Source: UBA8516 sp035455245
Lineage (GTDB): Archaea; Thermoproteota; Nitrososphaeria; Nitrososphaerales; Nitrosopumilaceae
Direction: 5' to 3'
NCBI GenBank assembly: GCA_035455245.1
Contig: DATIFN010000010.1
Coordinates: forward strand, 1-64,000
DNA length: 64,000 bases
How positions within the stretch are numbered: position 1 is the stretch's first letter; the number at the start of each line of letters is the position of its first letter. This document shows positions 1 to 9,038 of this stretch, piece after piece. Made by a program: the position numbers and the translations under genes. The notes below the pieces were generated by a model that saw only the letters and a program-made list of their open reading frames with translations, did not search any database and was not told where the DNA came from.

Positions 1-1
1 G

Positions 2-985
2 GGAAACATAATTCCATTACGTGATGCAATACGATCCTATGGTGCGGATCCTATTAGATTGGCAATATTAATTTCAGCGGAATTATTACAAGATGCAGAT
101 TTCAATCTAGAAGCTGTAAAAGGAATCAAGAACAAACTTGAAAACATGTTAGAAGATTGTTCAAAATACAAATTAAAAGAAAAAGTAAACACACATCAAG
201 AAGACAAATGGCTCGTTAGTAGATTACAACAGTTGGTTTTAGAGACTACTTCAGCCATAGAAAAAATGAGATTGCGCGAAGCATTGCATTATGTCTTATA
301 TGAATTTGATTCAGACATACATTGGTACCTTAAGAGAGCCAATGCAAAGAATAGAACAGATGTAGCAAGTACACTTCATAATGTTTTATCGGCAAGAGTA
401 AGAATGCTCTCCCCGTTTGCACCACATATTACAGAAGAGATGTGGGAGAAATTGGGAAATTCAGATTTAGTTTCAAAATCATTATGGCCATCTGGAAATA
501 GTGATGAGATCGACTTTTTGTCGTTACAATCAGAGAATCTTTTGAGGTCAACTATGGAGGACATTAGGAACATTCTAAAAGTAACTAAAATAGCGCCAAG
601 GAAGATTATCATTTACACTTCAGACTCTTGGAAGAACAAAGCATACCAAAAGATTCTTGCCAACATAATCAAAGGTGAGATGAATATAGGAGTTTTAATA
701 AAATCACTTATTTCTGATAAAGAGACTGAATCTGTAAAAAAGGATCCAGACTTTGTTAAAAAAACAGTTAATGATATACTTTCTGAATCCACAGAATCAA
801 GGCAAGCAAAAGCGCGAACGAATTTCATTGATGAAAGGATGATACTTTTAGAACTTGATGGTCTTGCACAAAAAGACTTTGGGGTAAATGTTCAAGTATT
901 TTCTGAATCAGATCCACAGAAATATGATCCAAAAAACAAAGCTAAAACGGCGAGACCATTCAAACCTGCCATATTGATTGAATAG
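2..985 (+). CDS. leuS: Leucyl-tRNA synthetase, C-terminal part (partial)
   Basis: Charges tRNA-Leu with leucine. The open frame runs in from the window edge, so the true start lies upstream and only about 327 residues are seen. The first visible residues, GNIIPLRDAIRSYGADPIR, are what normally follows the KMSKS signature of class Ia synthetases, so the catalytic and editing domains are missing here. The rest is the helical anticodon-binding domain (FAPHITEEMWEKLG is typical) and the archaeal C-terminal extension. A TTG at position 59 is an internal Leu codon, not a start. The archaeal/eukaryal form rather than the bacterial form is inferred from the length of the C-terminal part. Confidence 0.9.
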   Translation, partial: GNIIPLRDAIRSYGADPIRLAILISAELLQDADFNLEAVKGIKNKLENMLEDCSKYKLKEKVNTHQEDKWLVSRLQQLVLETTSAIEKMRLREALHYVLYEFDSDIHWYLKRANAKNRTDVASTLHNVLSARVRMLSPFAPHITEEMWEKLGNSDLVSKSLWPSGNSDEIDFLSLQSENLLRSTMEDIRNILKVTKIAPRKIIIYTSDSWKNKAYQKILANIIKGEMNIGVLIKSLISDKETESVKKDPDFVKKTVNDILSESTESRQAKARTNFIDERMILLELDGLAQKDFGVNVQVFSESDPQKYDPKNKAKTARPFKPAILIE

Positions 986-1054
986 TTAAATTTCTAAATA
1001 GCGGGAATAGGAATTGAAAACATCCTTTTATTAGGTATTTTAAGAATGAAAGTG

Positions 1055-2062
1055 ATGAAAATTGCCGTTGTAGGTATAGGAGTTGCTGGTGGTTATCTTC
1101 TTTCAAGATTAAAAAATGAACATGAAGTAGTTGGATTTGAAAGATCTACACAAGAAACTCATGATTCGATTTGTGCATGGGGTACAACAAAAGGACCAAT
1201 GCAAGAGTTTTCACAAAAATCTGGTCTTGACTTTAATGATTATGTAATACATGATGGAAAAAACATGTATGTCGATATGAATTCTGAAAGATTCAACATA
1301 AAATTAAGTGGGTTATGCACATATGATAAAATTCGTTTAATCAAGGACATGTCAAGTGGGTGTAAGATCCATTATAACACTACACCTAAGCTGGAAGATT
1401 TAGAATCAGAATTTGATCTAGTAGTTGATGCAACCGGTTTTTACAGAACATATCTTCCAAAACCTGCACGAGATTTTTACTTACCAACATATCAATACAA
1501 GGTAGAATATGAAGATCAGGTACCTTTTGATGATTTTTACCTAAAACCATTCTCATCTATTACTGGATATTTTTGGTATTTTCCTTTAGGAAAAAAATTT
1601 GCCCACATAGGAGCTGGCGACAAAAATAGAAAACATGTGGAAGAAACTGACGGATTTTTAAAAAAGCACGGAGGCAAGATACTCAAAACTGTTGGAAGAC
1701 CAATCCGTCTTGCAACACCAGATATGTGTGAGCCTTTCTATCATGGCAAAGTGGTTGGAGTAGGGGAATCAATAGGTACTGTTTATCCACTTTTAGGTGA
1801 AGGAATTATACCGAGCATGACATGTGCAGACATATTTATAGAAAATCTTCAAGATAAAGAGAGATACAGAAACCAAGTCCTTGAGAAATTTTCTATATAT
1901 CCAAAAGTATTATCTTTTGTAAGGAATAAAATGGATTCCAAATTTGCGATGTTAAAACATTTTGCTAGTCTTATATCTATTTACAGATACATGAAAAAGA
2001 ATGAGAAGAGATTTGGAATGGAAATTCGCATAGGCGATATGATGAAGGTCGCTCGAGCCTAG
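1055..2062 (+). CDS. Geranylgeranyl-reductase-family FAD-dependent oxidoreductase
   Basis: FAD/NAD(P)-binding flavoprotein of about 335 residues. The N-terminus carries a dinucleotide-binding GxGxxG (GIGVAGG), and around residue 235 there is the second flavin motif GVGESIGTVYPLLGEG, as in geranylgeranyl reductases and related oxygenase-fold enzymes. In archaea such enzymes saturate the isoprenoid chains of membrane lipids; that role is inferred from the family. Two ATGs compete, 1046 and 1055. A TATA-like CTTTTATTAGG at 1025-1035 is about 26 bases from 1055 and too close to 1046, so 1055 is preferred as a leaderless start. The gene converges on the cysteine-cluster gene, overlapping its stop by four bases. 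Confidence 0.75.
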   Translation: MKIAVVGIGVAGGYLLSRLKNEHEVVGFERSTQETHDSICAWGTTKGPMQEFSQKSGLDFNDYVIHDGKNMYVDMNSERFNIKLSGLCTYDKIRLIKDMSSGCKIHYNTTPKLEDLESEFDLVVDATGFYRTYLPKPARDFYLPTYQYKVEYEDQVPFDDFYLKPFSSITGYFWYFPLGKKFAHIGAGDKNRKHVEETDGFLKKHGGKILKTVGRPIRLATPDMCEPFYHGKVVGVGESIGTVYPLLGEGIIPSMTCADIFIENLQDKERYRNQVLEKFSIYPKVLSFVRNKMDSKFAMLKHFASLISIYRYMKKNEKRFGMEIRIGDMMKVARA

Positions 2063-2766
2063 AACCCAAAAGTAACAGAACCAAAGTTTTGTCTAACTGT
2101 CCTATTTGAATTCATATTATAATCATAAATGATTTTAGAATACTCAAAGAGAACATCTTTCATTGTGTCCAACGATTGTGAAAGATAAAAACCTGGACAA
2201 TCGCCGGTAAATTGAAAAGAGGCATGTACTCGGGCTCTACCCTTTTCATTTTCAAGCCAAGATGAAAATGGATACAAATAACATACTCCTGGCCTAGTAG
2301 GATGCAAACCACAGTATCCTTTGTCATCCAGAAATCTACAAGGAATGTGCGTTCCATCGTCATCCGTAGTTTCGTTCACTTTTCGTTTTAGGTTGATCAT
2401 GGTCATAGTTGTATTGACACCACCAGAAGGACCAGTTTCTTGCCAAGTAGCTATATTCGTTTCATTTTTTATAAAATCCGAGGTTTTTTGATATTTGAGA
2501 CTTTTACTGATAGTAATAAGATCATCCGATGTAAGTGGCAATCTTCCCTGTCGATTACAACAATTATGACAATCAGGCCAATAACATTTCCATAAAATGT
2601 AGCTATTTTCTTTAGTCAAATATGGAAGATGGAAAACAACATCCTTTACTTTTATCGTGAATTCTGAGACGTCGTCACGTTTACCCAAAATGAAATTTCG
2701 AACAATTGGATCAATATCCCAGTCTTTGGATAAGAGTTCAAGTGACTCCTCAAGTTCTTTATGCAT
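2059..2766 (-). CDS. YkgJ-type cysteine-cluster protein
   Basis: A 235-residue protein with the Cys pattern of the YkgJ/FliB zinc- or iron-chelating family: C61-x4-C66-x2-C69-C70, then a CRFL...YCGLHP..PGVCYLYPF block at roughly 140-165, and a final DCPGF near residue 190. The spacing suggests a metal or iron-sulfur site. The substrate is unknown; some family members act in lysine methylation of flagellin or are of unknown function. The ATG at 2766 is divergent from the small gene that follows. Confidence 0.75.
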   Translation of the reverse strand: MHKELEESLELLSKDWDIDPIVRNFILGKRDDVSEFTIKVKDVVFHLPYLTKENSYILWKCYWPDCHNCCNRQGRLPLTSDDLITISKSLKYQKTSDFIKNETNIATWQETGPSGGVNTTMTMINLKRKVNETTDDDGTHIPCRFLDDKGYCGLHPTRPGVCYLYPFSSWLENEKGRARVHASFQFTGDCPGFYLSQSLDTMKDVLFEYSKIIYDYNMNSNRTVRQNFGSVTFGF

Positions 2767-2807
2767 TCATTAATAAATTACAACTCAACTTTTGAACCTT
2801 ATCAATC

Positions 2808-3125
2808 TTGGAAGAAAAGGGAAAATATGCTTCTGCTACTCAAAACAGAAGATTAGTTTGGGAAAAAGTCATGTGGCCTCTAATATTAGAGCTAAATGCG
2901 GTCAGTTTTACAATGAAGGAATATAAGAAAAAACGAGACGATGTATGTAAAGAAATGAACATCCCTCCATCAAGAATTGCTGGAGGTTTTGTCTCTTTGT
3001 TGTTAAAAGGAATGTTGTACAAAGAAAAGGATCTTTATTCAATCCATTATAGATTGATCCCTTATATGCGGCTTAAAGCAGATTGTGACTATGCAACGGC
3101 GATACGTGAAACTAGCGTCAAATAG
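2808..3125 (+). CDS. Small conserved-type protein, possible winged helix
   Basis: A 105-residue basic protein that I do not recognise by name. The middle reads like a winged helix: a helix (VMWPLILELNAV), a turn and recognition-helix-like stretch (IPPSRIAGGFVSLLLKGMLYKE), then a short strand (YSIHYRLIPYMR). It would start at TTG 2808; TATA-like ATTAATAAAT lies some 35 bases upstream in the gap shared with the divergent cysteine-cluster gene. Coding is supported by the continuous frame and sensible composition. A DNA-binding role is inference only. Confidence 0.55.
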   Translation: MEEKGKYASATQNRRLVWEKVMWPLILELNAVSFTMKEYKKKRDDVCKEMNIPPSRIAGGFVSLLLKGMLYKEKDLYSIHYRLIPYMRLKADCDYATAIRETSVK

Positions 3126-3218
3126 AAAAGAATTAGGATGTCATCAAATAAATTTTTGATCCTACTAATTGATTTAGAAGGAATAATTATATTCTGAGCT
3201 TATCACATTCGTTTCGGT

Positions 3219-3322
3219 AGCCCGATAGTCTAGTGGCCAAACAATTTTTGGGTTAGGGATTCCAGGCTCTGGATCTTAGGAGAGGATACCTGGGGACGGC
3301 AGTTCGAATCTGCCTCGGGCTA
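3219..3322 (+). tRNA. tRNA-Gln(CTG) with two short introns
   Basis: Acceptor strands AGCCCGA (3219-3225) and TCGGGCT (3315-3321) pair perfectly, with discriminator A at 3322. The T arm is GGCAG-TTCGAAT-CTGCC (3298-3314). The anticodon stem CCAGG/CCTGG (3262-3266 and 3289-3293) encloses 22 bases instead of 7, so an intron of about 15 nt follows the anticodon CTG (3269-3271). The D region is about 16 nt too long as well; GTCT (3228-3231) pairs with GGAT (3257-3260) only if about 16 nt near 3241-3256 are removed. The mature RNA would be 73 nt. The A1-U72 pair is the archaeal tRNA-Gln feature used in transamidation. Exact splice sites are uncertain by a base or two. Confidence 0.88.
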
Positions 3323-3348
3323 CTCTATTGTATAAATTTGTAACCTGA

Positions 3349-3948
3349 CTATCGGGAAGCCATAGCTATTCTTTCAAGCTCGTTCTTCTTTTTAACAGAA
3401 GGTGCGTTCATATCATTTGCTGCAGCTAATATCAAATGTTCTGCAAGATTTTCCTCCATTGCTTTTGGATTTGAAAATGATGCATCGCGCACACCTTCTG
3501 CAATAAACCTCAAGGCTAAATCCACTCTTCTCAACGGAGCTACGTCAACAGATACATGATATACAGTTCCACCATAAACTATTCTTGTCGTATCCTCATT
3601 TGGTGCAGAGTGTTCAATTGCTCTTACCAGCACTTCGATTGGATTCTTTCCAGTCTTCAAGTTAATGATTTCAAGTGCGGCTTTTACCGTGTTAATTGAA
3701 CGAGTTTTCTTCCCACCCATTCTTCCAGTGTTTTTGGCATATTTTTTTCCAAAATGTAAGAGTTTGTTTGCCAATCTTTCTACTATATTGACTTCGGCTT
3801 TGTTAAATCGTTTAAGTGCCGACCGACCAAAGGTCAACGGCATCACGGTTTTCTTTACAGAAATTGCGTTTTTTAATCCTGGGTCCTTTATTTCAATATT
3901 TGAAAGATCCCATTTCCTAAAAAGTAAAAAATTAGCTGTTTCTGCCAT
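3349..3948 (-). CDS. rps7: 30S ribosomal protein uS7
   Basis: Small-subunit head protein, 199 residues (archaeal uS7 length), that nucleates the 3' domain of 16S rRNA. Recognisable family blocks are the NIVERLANKLLHFGKKYAKNTGRMGGKK segment, KTGKNPIEVLVRAIEHSAPNEDTTRI, and the C-terminal SFSNPKAMEENLAEHLILAAANDMNAPSVKKKNELERIA. It is the last gene of the rpoH-rpoB-rpoA-rpl30e-nusA-rps12-rps7 operon and starts two bases after the uS12 stop, where the end of rps12 supplies a GGAG ribosome-binding sequence. Confidence 0.97.
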   Translation of the reverse strand: MAETANFLLFRKWDLSNIEIKDPGLKNAISVKKTVMPLTFGRSALKRFNKAEVNIVERLANKLLHFGKKYAKNTGRMGGKKTRSINTVKAALEIINLKTGKNPIEVLVRAIEHSAPNEDTTRIVYGGTVYHVSVDVAPLRRVDLALRFIAEGVRDASFSNPKAMEENLAEHLILAAANDMNAPSVKKKNELERIAMASR

Positions 3949-3950
3949 GT

Positions 3951-4388
3951 CTATCTCCTAGGTTTCTCTTTCTTTCCATATACAAGTTCTTTTAAGGATG
4001 TGCCGTTTACTTTGAAAACTTTCCATCTTACTCCAGGAATATCTCCCATTGCTCCCCCCATGGTTGCACCCATTCCTTCGACATGTACTTCATCATGTTC
4101 ATCAACAAAATTCATAGCGCCATCCCTTGGTAAAAACGCGGTTACTGTCTTTCCATTTTTTATGAGTTGAACACGGACACATTTTCTTACTGCGGAGTTT
4201 GGTTGTTTTGCTTCGATACCTACTTTTTCTAAAACGATTCCTCTTGCTTGCGGAGCACCACCTAATGGGTCTGCTTTTTTGTTAAGACCTAGGTTTCTTC
4301 TTTTGTAAGTTCCTATAGCCCATCGTTGTTTCTTTCTTTTATCTTTGAGAACTCTTCCTGAAAATAAGCCAAGTGGGGATTTTGCCAT
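3951..4388 (-). CDS. rps12: 30S ribosomal protein uS12
   Basis: Decoding-centre protein of the small subunit, 145 residues, as usual in archaea. The signature KQPNSAVRKCVRVQLIKNGK and the loop PLGGAPQARGIVLEKVGIEA are present, with the basic C-terminus ending KEKPRR. It lies between nusA and rps7 on the minus strand and is clearly cotranscribed with them. Start ATG at 4388 follows the nusA stop by six bases. Confidence 0.97.
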   Translation of the reverse strand: MAKSPLGLFSGRVLKDKRKKQRWAIGTYKRRNLGLNKKADPLGGAPQARGIVLEKVGIEAKQPNSAVRKCVRVQLIKNGKTVTAFLPRDGAMNFVDEHDEVHVEGMGATMGGAMGDIPGVRWKVFKVNGTSLKELVYGKKEKPRR

Positions 4389-4394
4389 ATATTA

Positions 4395-4853
4395 TCACTC
4401 CATTATTTTTTCTGGACTTTGGATCAAAACGCTAGAAATTTGAAAATATCGCTTTGCCAGAAGACGTGCTTTTTCAGCATTACGGCCTTCTCTTCCCACC
4501 ACTATACCTTTCTTTTTTGGATCGACTATCACAATGGCTTGCATGGAACCATCTAATCTCTTATTTATTTTAACTTCAGAAATCAGTTTTGAATTTAATG
4601 TGTTTTTTAGAAACTCGACTGGGTCTTCTGCGTATTCTACTAGTTCAACGTTTCTTTTTACAACATTTTGTAGGTTTCTAATGGTAGTTCCACCTTTGCC
4701 AATAGCAAGACCCATCTTTCCTTGATTAACAATAAATATTACCCTATCAAGTTTTTCGTCCTCTATACAATCTCTTGCAGTTGCACCAGTAACATTTTGG
4801 AATAGTGACATTAGTTTGATTTGATCTGTAGTTAGTTTGATTGTTTCTGTCAT
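4395..4853 (-). CDS. nusA: NusA-like transcription factor with two KH domains
   Basis: Archaeal NusA is a short protein holding only the two KH RNA-binding domains of bacterial NusA; this one has 152 residues. The two GxxG loops are visible: AIGKGGTTIRNLQ in KH1 and VVGREGRNAEKAR in KH2. It is thought to act in transcription elongation or termination with RNA polymerase, consistent with its place between rpl30e and rps12 downstream of the polymerase genes. A 77-bp gap separates it from rpl30e. Confidence 0.93.
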   Translation of the reverse strand: MTETIKLTTDQIKLMSLFQNVTGATARDCIEDEKLDRVIFIVNQGKMGLAIGKGGTTIRNLQNVVKRNVELVEYAEDPVEFLKNTLNSKLISEVKINKRLDGSMQAIVIVDPKKKGIVVGREGRNAEKARLLAKRYFQISSVLIQSPEKIME

Positions 4854-4930
4854 GTCTTCGTCTATTTTAAAGTCGATGCCTTTTGTGGCTCATTTAAAGC
4901 TTGATAAACAATTGTTATAAAACCAGGCAT

Positions 4931-5251
4931 TTATTGTTGAATCTCCTGTTCCGCTTCCTTTAAAATCGATTTGAGATTTACATCACTCAAAGATTTTAGC
5001 GAAAGGGCGGAGATTCTAAATTGTGTTCCACAAAGTCTTCCAAGTGTAACTGACGAGCCATTGAAATTCATAGTTGGTACTTTAGAAATTTCAGCAGTTT
5101 CATGTATTTTTTCAAGTACTTTTTTTGGGACAGAATCTGACAAAATAATAAGTTTAGATGATTTCATCGAATTTACTACTTCCTTTGCACCAAGAGAACA
5201 TTTGTTGTCATCCATTGCCTCCTTGATTACTTTTTCCAAAAGTTTAGTCAT
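4931..5251 (-). CDS. rpl30e: 50S ribosomal protein eL30 (L7Ae family)
   Basis: A 106-residue protein of the L30e/L7Ae/Gadd45 RNA-binding family. It shows the KLLEKVIKEAMDDNKCSLGAKEVVNSMKSSKLIILSDSV N-terminal half and a GTLCG-like loop (LGRLCGTQFRISALSLKSL) expected in eL30. It normally sits between rpoA and nusA in archaea, as here. The start overlaps the 3' end of rpoA by eight bases, indicating translational coupling. Confidence 0.9.
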   Translation of the reverse strand: MTKLLEKVIKEAMDDNKCSLGAKEVVNSMKSSKLIILSDSVPKKVLEKIHETAEISKVPTMNFNGSSVTLGRLCGTQFRISALSLKSLSDVNLKSILKEAEQEIQQ

Positions 5252-8200
5252 TTTTTATCACTTTCATATAAAGATCTACAGTGCCTGTTCCTACAGGAAT
5301 ATTTGCGCCAACTATAACATTTTCTGTTACACCTTTGAGTTGTTCAACCTCACCAGCCAGTGCAGCCTCTGCTATTGTAGGAACGGTGATTTCAAATGCA
5401 GCTCTTGCAAGTACGCTTGTCTTTGTTCCAGCAATTCCATGCCTACCAATTTGTTGCATGTATCCTCTAGAACACATCAAATCTGCTACAAGCATAATAT
5501 ATCTAACATCGACTTCAAGACCTTGATCCTCAAGGGTTGTACTTAATTCGTTTATTAGTGCATTACGAGCAGCTTCAATTCCAAGAGTATTTGCAATTTC
5601 AAAGACATTGTTTGTACGTATATCTTTTTTGTCTATACCTTCGATTTCGAACACTTTTGCAATATTAGAACCGGAGGTTTGTATAACCCATTCATCATCC
5701 TGTTGAACAATTGTAACTCTCTCAACATCTGCTACACCTTTTACTTTTGTTCCGAGAATTTTGTTTCTCATGGCTAGTATCGTTTGGGCATCAGATTCTT
5801 CAGCAAGTGTTAATGTGATAGAATTACCACTTCTTTCTATTTCAAATTTCTTTTTAGAGGATTGTAATGCTTCTTCTACATCATCAATGGTACATGCTCT
5901 TTCTTTCAATTTATCCGGATTCAGATTTAGTTTTATCTTTGTTGAATAATCAGTCTCCGTACTAGATATCAAGGCAATAATTTTTGTATGTAAAATCTCT
6001 CGAGCTACTTGTATTGCTTTTTCCTTTGATTTTTTAAATTTTGGTTCAAGATAAATGTCCATTGTAGGAGTTAATGGTTTTTTACGGGCATCGACTAGCT
6101 CAATTAGTCTTGGAAGACCCAAAGTTACGTTTCTTTCTCTAATTCCCGCAAAATGGAACGTTCTAAGGGTCATTTGTGTACCTGGTTCTCCTATTGACTG
6201 TGCTGTAACAATTCCAACAGCTTGACCAGGTTCTACCTTAGCCTTTTCATACAATTCAAGGGATTTCTTACACACCTTTTCTATTCCTTCTTTACTTAAT
6301 TTTGCTTCAATTAATGCGTCCTGAACCATTTTTGTAAGTCTTGGATTGAATGTCTTTGTGTATTTTTTAGCAAACTCTGAAATTTCTTCTTTTGTTGCTT
6401 TTTTGCCAGAATCAACTATGGTTTCAGATTCTATCAACCTTTCAATTCTAAATGCCTCACCATGATCACTTTTTGAAACATCGGTTCCATCTTCTCCGTA
6501 CAAGAATTGTATAATGTGACCATGTGGATCTCTGACTGTTCCATCATATTCTAGTTTGAGGTGTTCAAGTGCGTTAATCAGTCTCCTTTGCATGTAACCG
6601 CTTTGTTGTGTTCTTACTGCAGTATCTACCAGTCCTTCACGTCCTCCCATTGCATGAAAGAAAAATTCCAAGGTGGAGAGGCCTTCTCTATAGTTTGATT
6701 TTACAAATCCTCTAGCATCAGGATTTGTATCATTTTCTTTGTAGTGTGGTAGGGCCCTATTGTTGTATCCCTTGTGAATTCTTTTTCCACGAATTGATTG
6801 TTGACCTAACGCTCCTGCCATTTGTCCTATGTTTAACGATGAACCTCTAGCACCAGTAGTAGCCATTATTCTTCCTGAATTTGTTTCATCAAATGATTTA
6901 TCAGCTGTACTACCAGCTTTGTCTCTTGCTTTTGAGAGCTCATTTACGATATACGCTTCTAAAGCCTCTTCTGCAGAGAGTCCTCTGCTAAGTTGTAATG
7001 TTCCTTTTTTTGCCTGAGATATCAGATCATAAACTTTGTCATATGTTTCATGGATTCCTACGACAATGTTTTCCTTGGTCTTTTGTGAAAGTTCCAGATC
7101 AGAGTATCCATAGCTGAATCCATAATGAGTAATAAACTGCTTTAACATCACCAGAATGGAGTTCAGGAATTTCTTTGCTTCATCATTTCCATAATCCTTT
7201 GTTATTCTGTGTAACACACTATCTGGTTCTTCAGCACCAATTGCTGCTTTGTCAATTACGCCACTGAGTAGCTGACCATTTTTAATTACAACATCCTTTG
7301 TAGGACCTTTTGTACCTTTAGACCATTTTGATGTAATCACATAATTGAAATCTTTTGGCATAAAAAGAGAAAACAGTTGCTTCCCGGTGTAAAGTCCACC
7401 ACTTTTATTTTTGATTGCAGGTTCTGGGAATGTTCCTTTATAGTTAGCTATCATCGCAAGGTTTGCAAACTCTTGAGGCGTTAGAGTTGTCCCGTCTTTT
7501 GTTAGCAAATAAGCCCCAGTAATGAAGTCACGTAATGCACCAATTATTGGACCACCATATCTTGGAGAAATTAATTGATCTTGAACTCGCATCAAAAGGA
7601 TCGCTTCAGCTCTAGCTTCCTCACTTTGTGGTACGTGCAGATTCATTTCATCACCATCAAAGTCAGCATTGTATGGCGGACAAACAGATGGATGCAACCT
7701 GAAAGTTTTTCCTGGTAAAACTTTCACATAGTGAGCCATGATCGACATTTGGTGCAAAGAGGGTTGTCTGTTAAACATCACTACATCACCATCTGAAAGA
7801 TGTCGTTCAATTAGATAACCAATTTCAATGTTGTTTGCTATCGTTTCTCTGTCTTCTACAAAGTCTAGTCTGATTTTAACTCCATCAGGCCTTACAATAT
7901 AATTAGCGCCTGGAAATTTAACTGGTCCGTTGATTACAAGTTTCTTTAGTCTTTCAATGTTCCATTCTGTTACTACTTCGGGTATTGTAAGTTTGGTTGC
8001 TACAGATTCTGGAACACCAACTTCAGATAGATCAAGATTTGGATCTGGAGAGATTACGGTTCTGCTGGAAAAGTCAACTCTTTTTCCTGAAAGTGAACCT
8101 CTGAATCTACCTTCTTTTCCTTTTAATCTCTGGGTCAGAGTTTTTAGGGGTCTACCTGATCTATGATGAGCTTGCGGAATACCAGAAACTTCGTTATCAA

Positions 8201-9038
8201 AATATGTGGTTGTGTGATATTGTAACAAATCGACAAGATCCTGCACGATAAGAGGAGGAGTTCCTGCATCTTTACTTTCTTTCAGTCTTTGATTTACTCT
8301 GATTATATCTACTAGTTTGTGTGTTAGATCATCCTCAGATCTGATTCCTGTTTCCAGTATAATGGAAGGTCTTACAGTAACGGGTGGCACAGGTAAGACT
8401 TGGAGAATAAACCACTCTGGTCTGGCAGTGGTAGGATCATATCCCAAAAGTTTCAGATCATCATCAATCATATGCGAGAATCTTTCTCTAATAGTTATTG
8501 GAAGTAATCTGTTTTCTCCAAGCTCAGTTTTTTCTATAAAGATTGTTGGTTTTGTAAATATCATATCATATTGAGATTTACCGCAATGTGGACATGTTTT
8601 TTCTTTTTTTGCTTTTTCAATTATTTCATCAGGAATATGTTTTATTGAAATTACTGTGTATGCAGCTTCTTTGCCTTTTATTCTGTGATATTCTTCAAGG
8701 TCCTCTTGTGAAATCTTAAGTCTAGCACATGATCTACAGGTAGTCAATAAAAGTTTGTAGATATTATCGATAAATGCAATATGTAAAACAGGTTCAGCTA
8801 GTTCAATGTGACCGAAATGACCAGGGCATCTTGCTGCGGTGTTTCCACAAGTTACACATTTTTGTCCGGGTTCCAAAGTTCCAAGCCTTCCATCCATTAA
8901 TCCTCCCTGAACTGCCATACCATCTTCATCATAGGTTTCTGGAGCTGTGATTTCAGCAACAGAGTATTTCCTAATTTCGGTGGGCGACCATACAGAGAAT
9001 CTGATCCCATCAATTACTTTGATTGTTTCAAGTGCCAT
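5244..9038 (-). CDS. rpoA: DNA-directed RNA polymerase subunit A (A' and A'' in one chain)
   Basis: Largest RNA polymerase subunit, 1264 residues. The N-terminal zinc-site cysteines (CVTCGNTAARCPGHFGH near residue 65, CPHCGKSQ near 150) and the catalytic Mg motif NADFDGDEMN (near 457) belong to A'. After about residue 900 the same chain continues with A'' features, EPGTQMTLRTFHFAG and the jaw/cleft region to IPVGTGTVDLYMK. Euryarchaea and crenarchaea split this gene into rpoA1 and rpoA2; an unsplit gene is known from Thaumarchaeota and eukaryotes. Start and preceding stop overlap as TAATG, coupling it to rpoB. Confidence 0.98.
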   Translation of the reverse strand: MALETIKVIDGIRFSVWSPTEIRKYSVAEITAPETYDEDGMAVQGGLMDGRLGTLEPGQKCVTCGNTAARCPGHFGHIELAEPVLHIAFIDNIYKLLLTTCRSCARLKISQEDLEEYHRIKGKEAAYTVISIKHIPDEIIEKAKKEKTCPHCGKSQYDMIFTKPTIFIEKTELGENRLLPITIRERFSHMIDDDLKLLGYDPTTARPEWFILQVLPVPPVTVRPSIILETGIRSEDDLTHKLVDIIRVNQRLKESKDAGTPPLIVQDLVDLLQYHTTTYFDNEVSGIPQAHHRSGRPLKTLTQRLKGKEGRFRGSLSGKRVDFSSRTVISPDPNLDLSEVGVPESVATKLTIPEVVTEWNIERLKKLVINGPVKFPGANYIVRPDGVKIRLDFVEDRETIANNIEIGYLIERHLSDGDVVMFNRQPSLHQMSIMAHYVKVLPGKTFRLHPSVCPPYNADFDGDEMNLHVPQSEEARAEAILLMRVQDQLISPRYGGPIIGALRDFITGAYLLTKDGTTLTPQEFANLAMIANYKGTFPEPAIKNKSGGLYTGKQLFSLFMPKDFNYVITSKWSKGTKGPTKDVVIKNGQLLSGVIDKAAIGAEEPDSVLHRITKDYGNDEAKKFLNSILVMLKQFITHYGFSYGYSDLELSQKTKENIVVGIHETYDKVYDLISQAKKGTLQLSRGLSAEEALEAYIVNELSKARDKAGSTADKSFDETNSGRIMATTGARGSSLNIGQMAGALGQQSIRGKRIHKGYNNRALPHYKENDTNPDARGFVKSNYREGLSTLEFFFHAMGGREGLVDTAVRTQQSGYMQRRLINALEHLKLEYDGTVRDPHGHIIQFLYGEDGTDVSKSDHGEAFRIERLIESETIVDSGKKATKEEISEFAKKYTKTFNPRLTKMVQDALIEAKLSKEGIEKVCKKSLELYEKAKVEPGQAVGIVTAQSIGEPGTQMTLRTFHFAGIRERNVTLGLPRLIELVDARKKPLTPTMDIYLEPKFKKSKEKAIQVAREILHTKIIALISSTETDYSTKIKLNLNPDKLKERACTIDDVEEALQSSKKKFEIERSGNSITLTLAEESDAQTILAMRNKILGTKVKGVADVERVTIVQQDDEWVIQTSGSNIAKVFEIEGIDKKDIRTNNVFEIANTLGIEAARNALINELSTTLEDQGLEVDVRYIMLVADLMCSRGYMQQIGRHGIAGTKTSVLARAAFEITVPTIAEAALAGEVEQLKGVTENVIVGANIPVGTGTVDLYMKVIKND

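Noticed and set aside
3237..3254. A precise bulge-helix-bulge for the D-region intron using CCAA/TTGG pairing
   Set aside because: It would excise only about 11 nt and leave a D arm that does not fold; the intron is kept but its exact borders are left open.
4971..5546. 191-codon open frame on the plus strand
   Set aside because: Antisense to rpl30e and the end of rpoA; Cys/Ser-rich without any recognisable motif.
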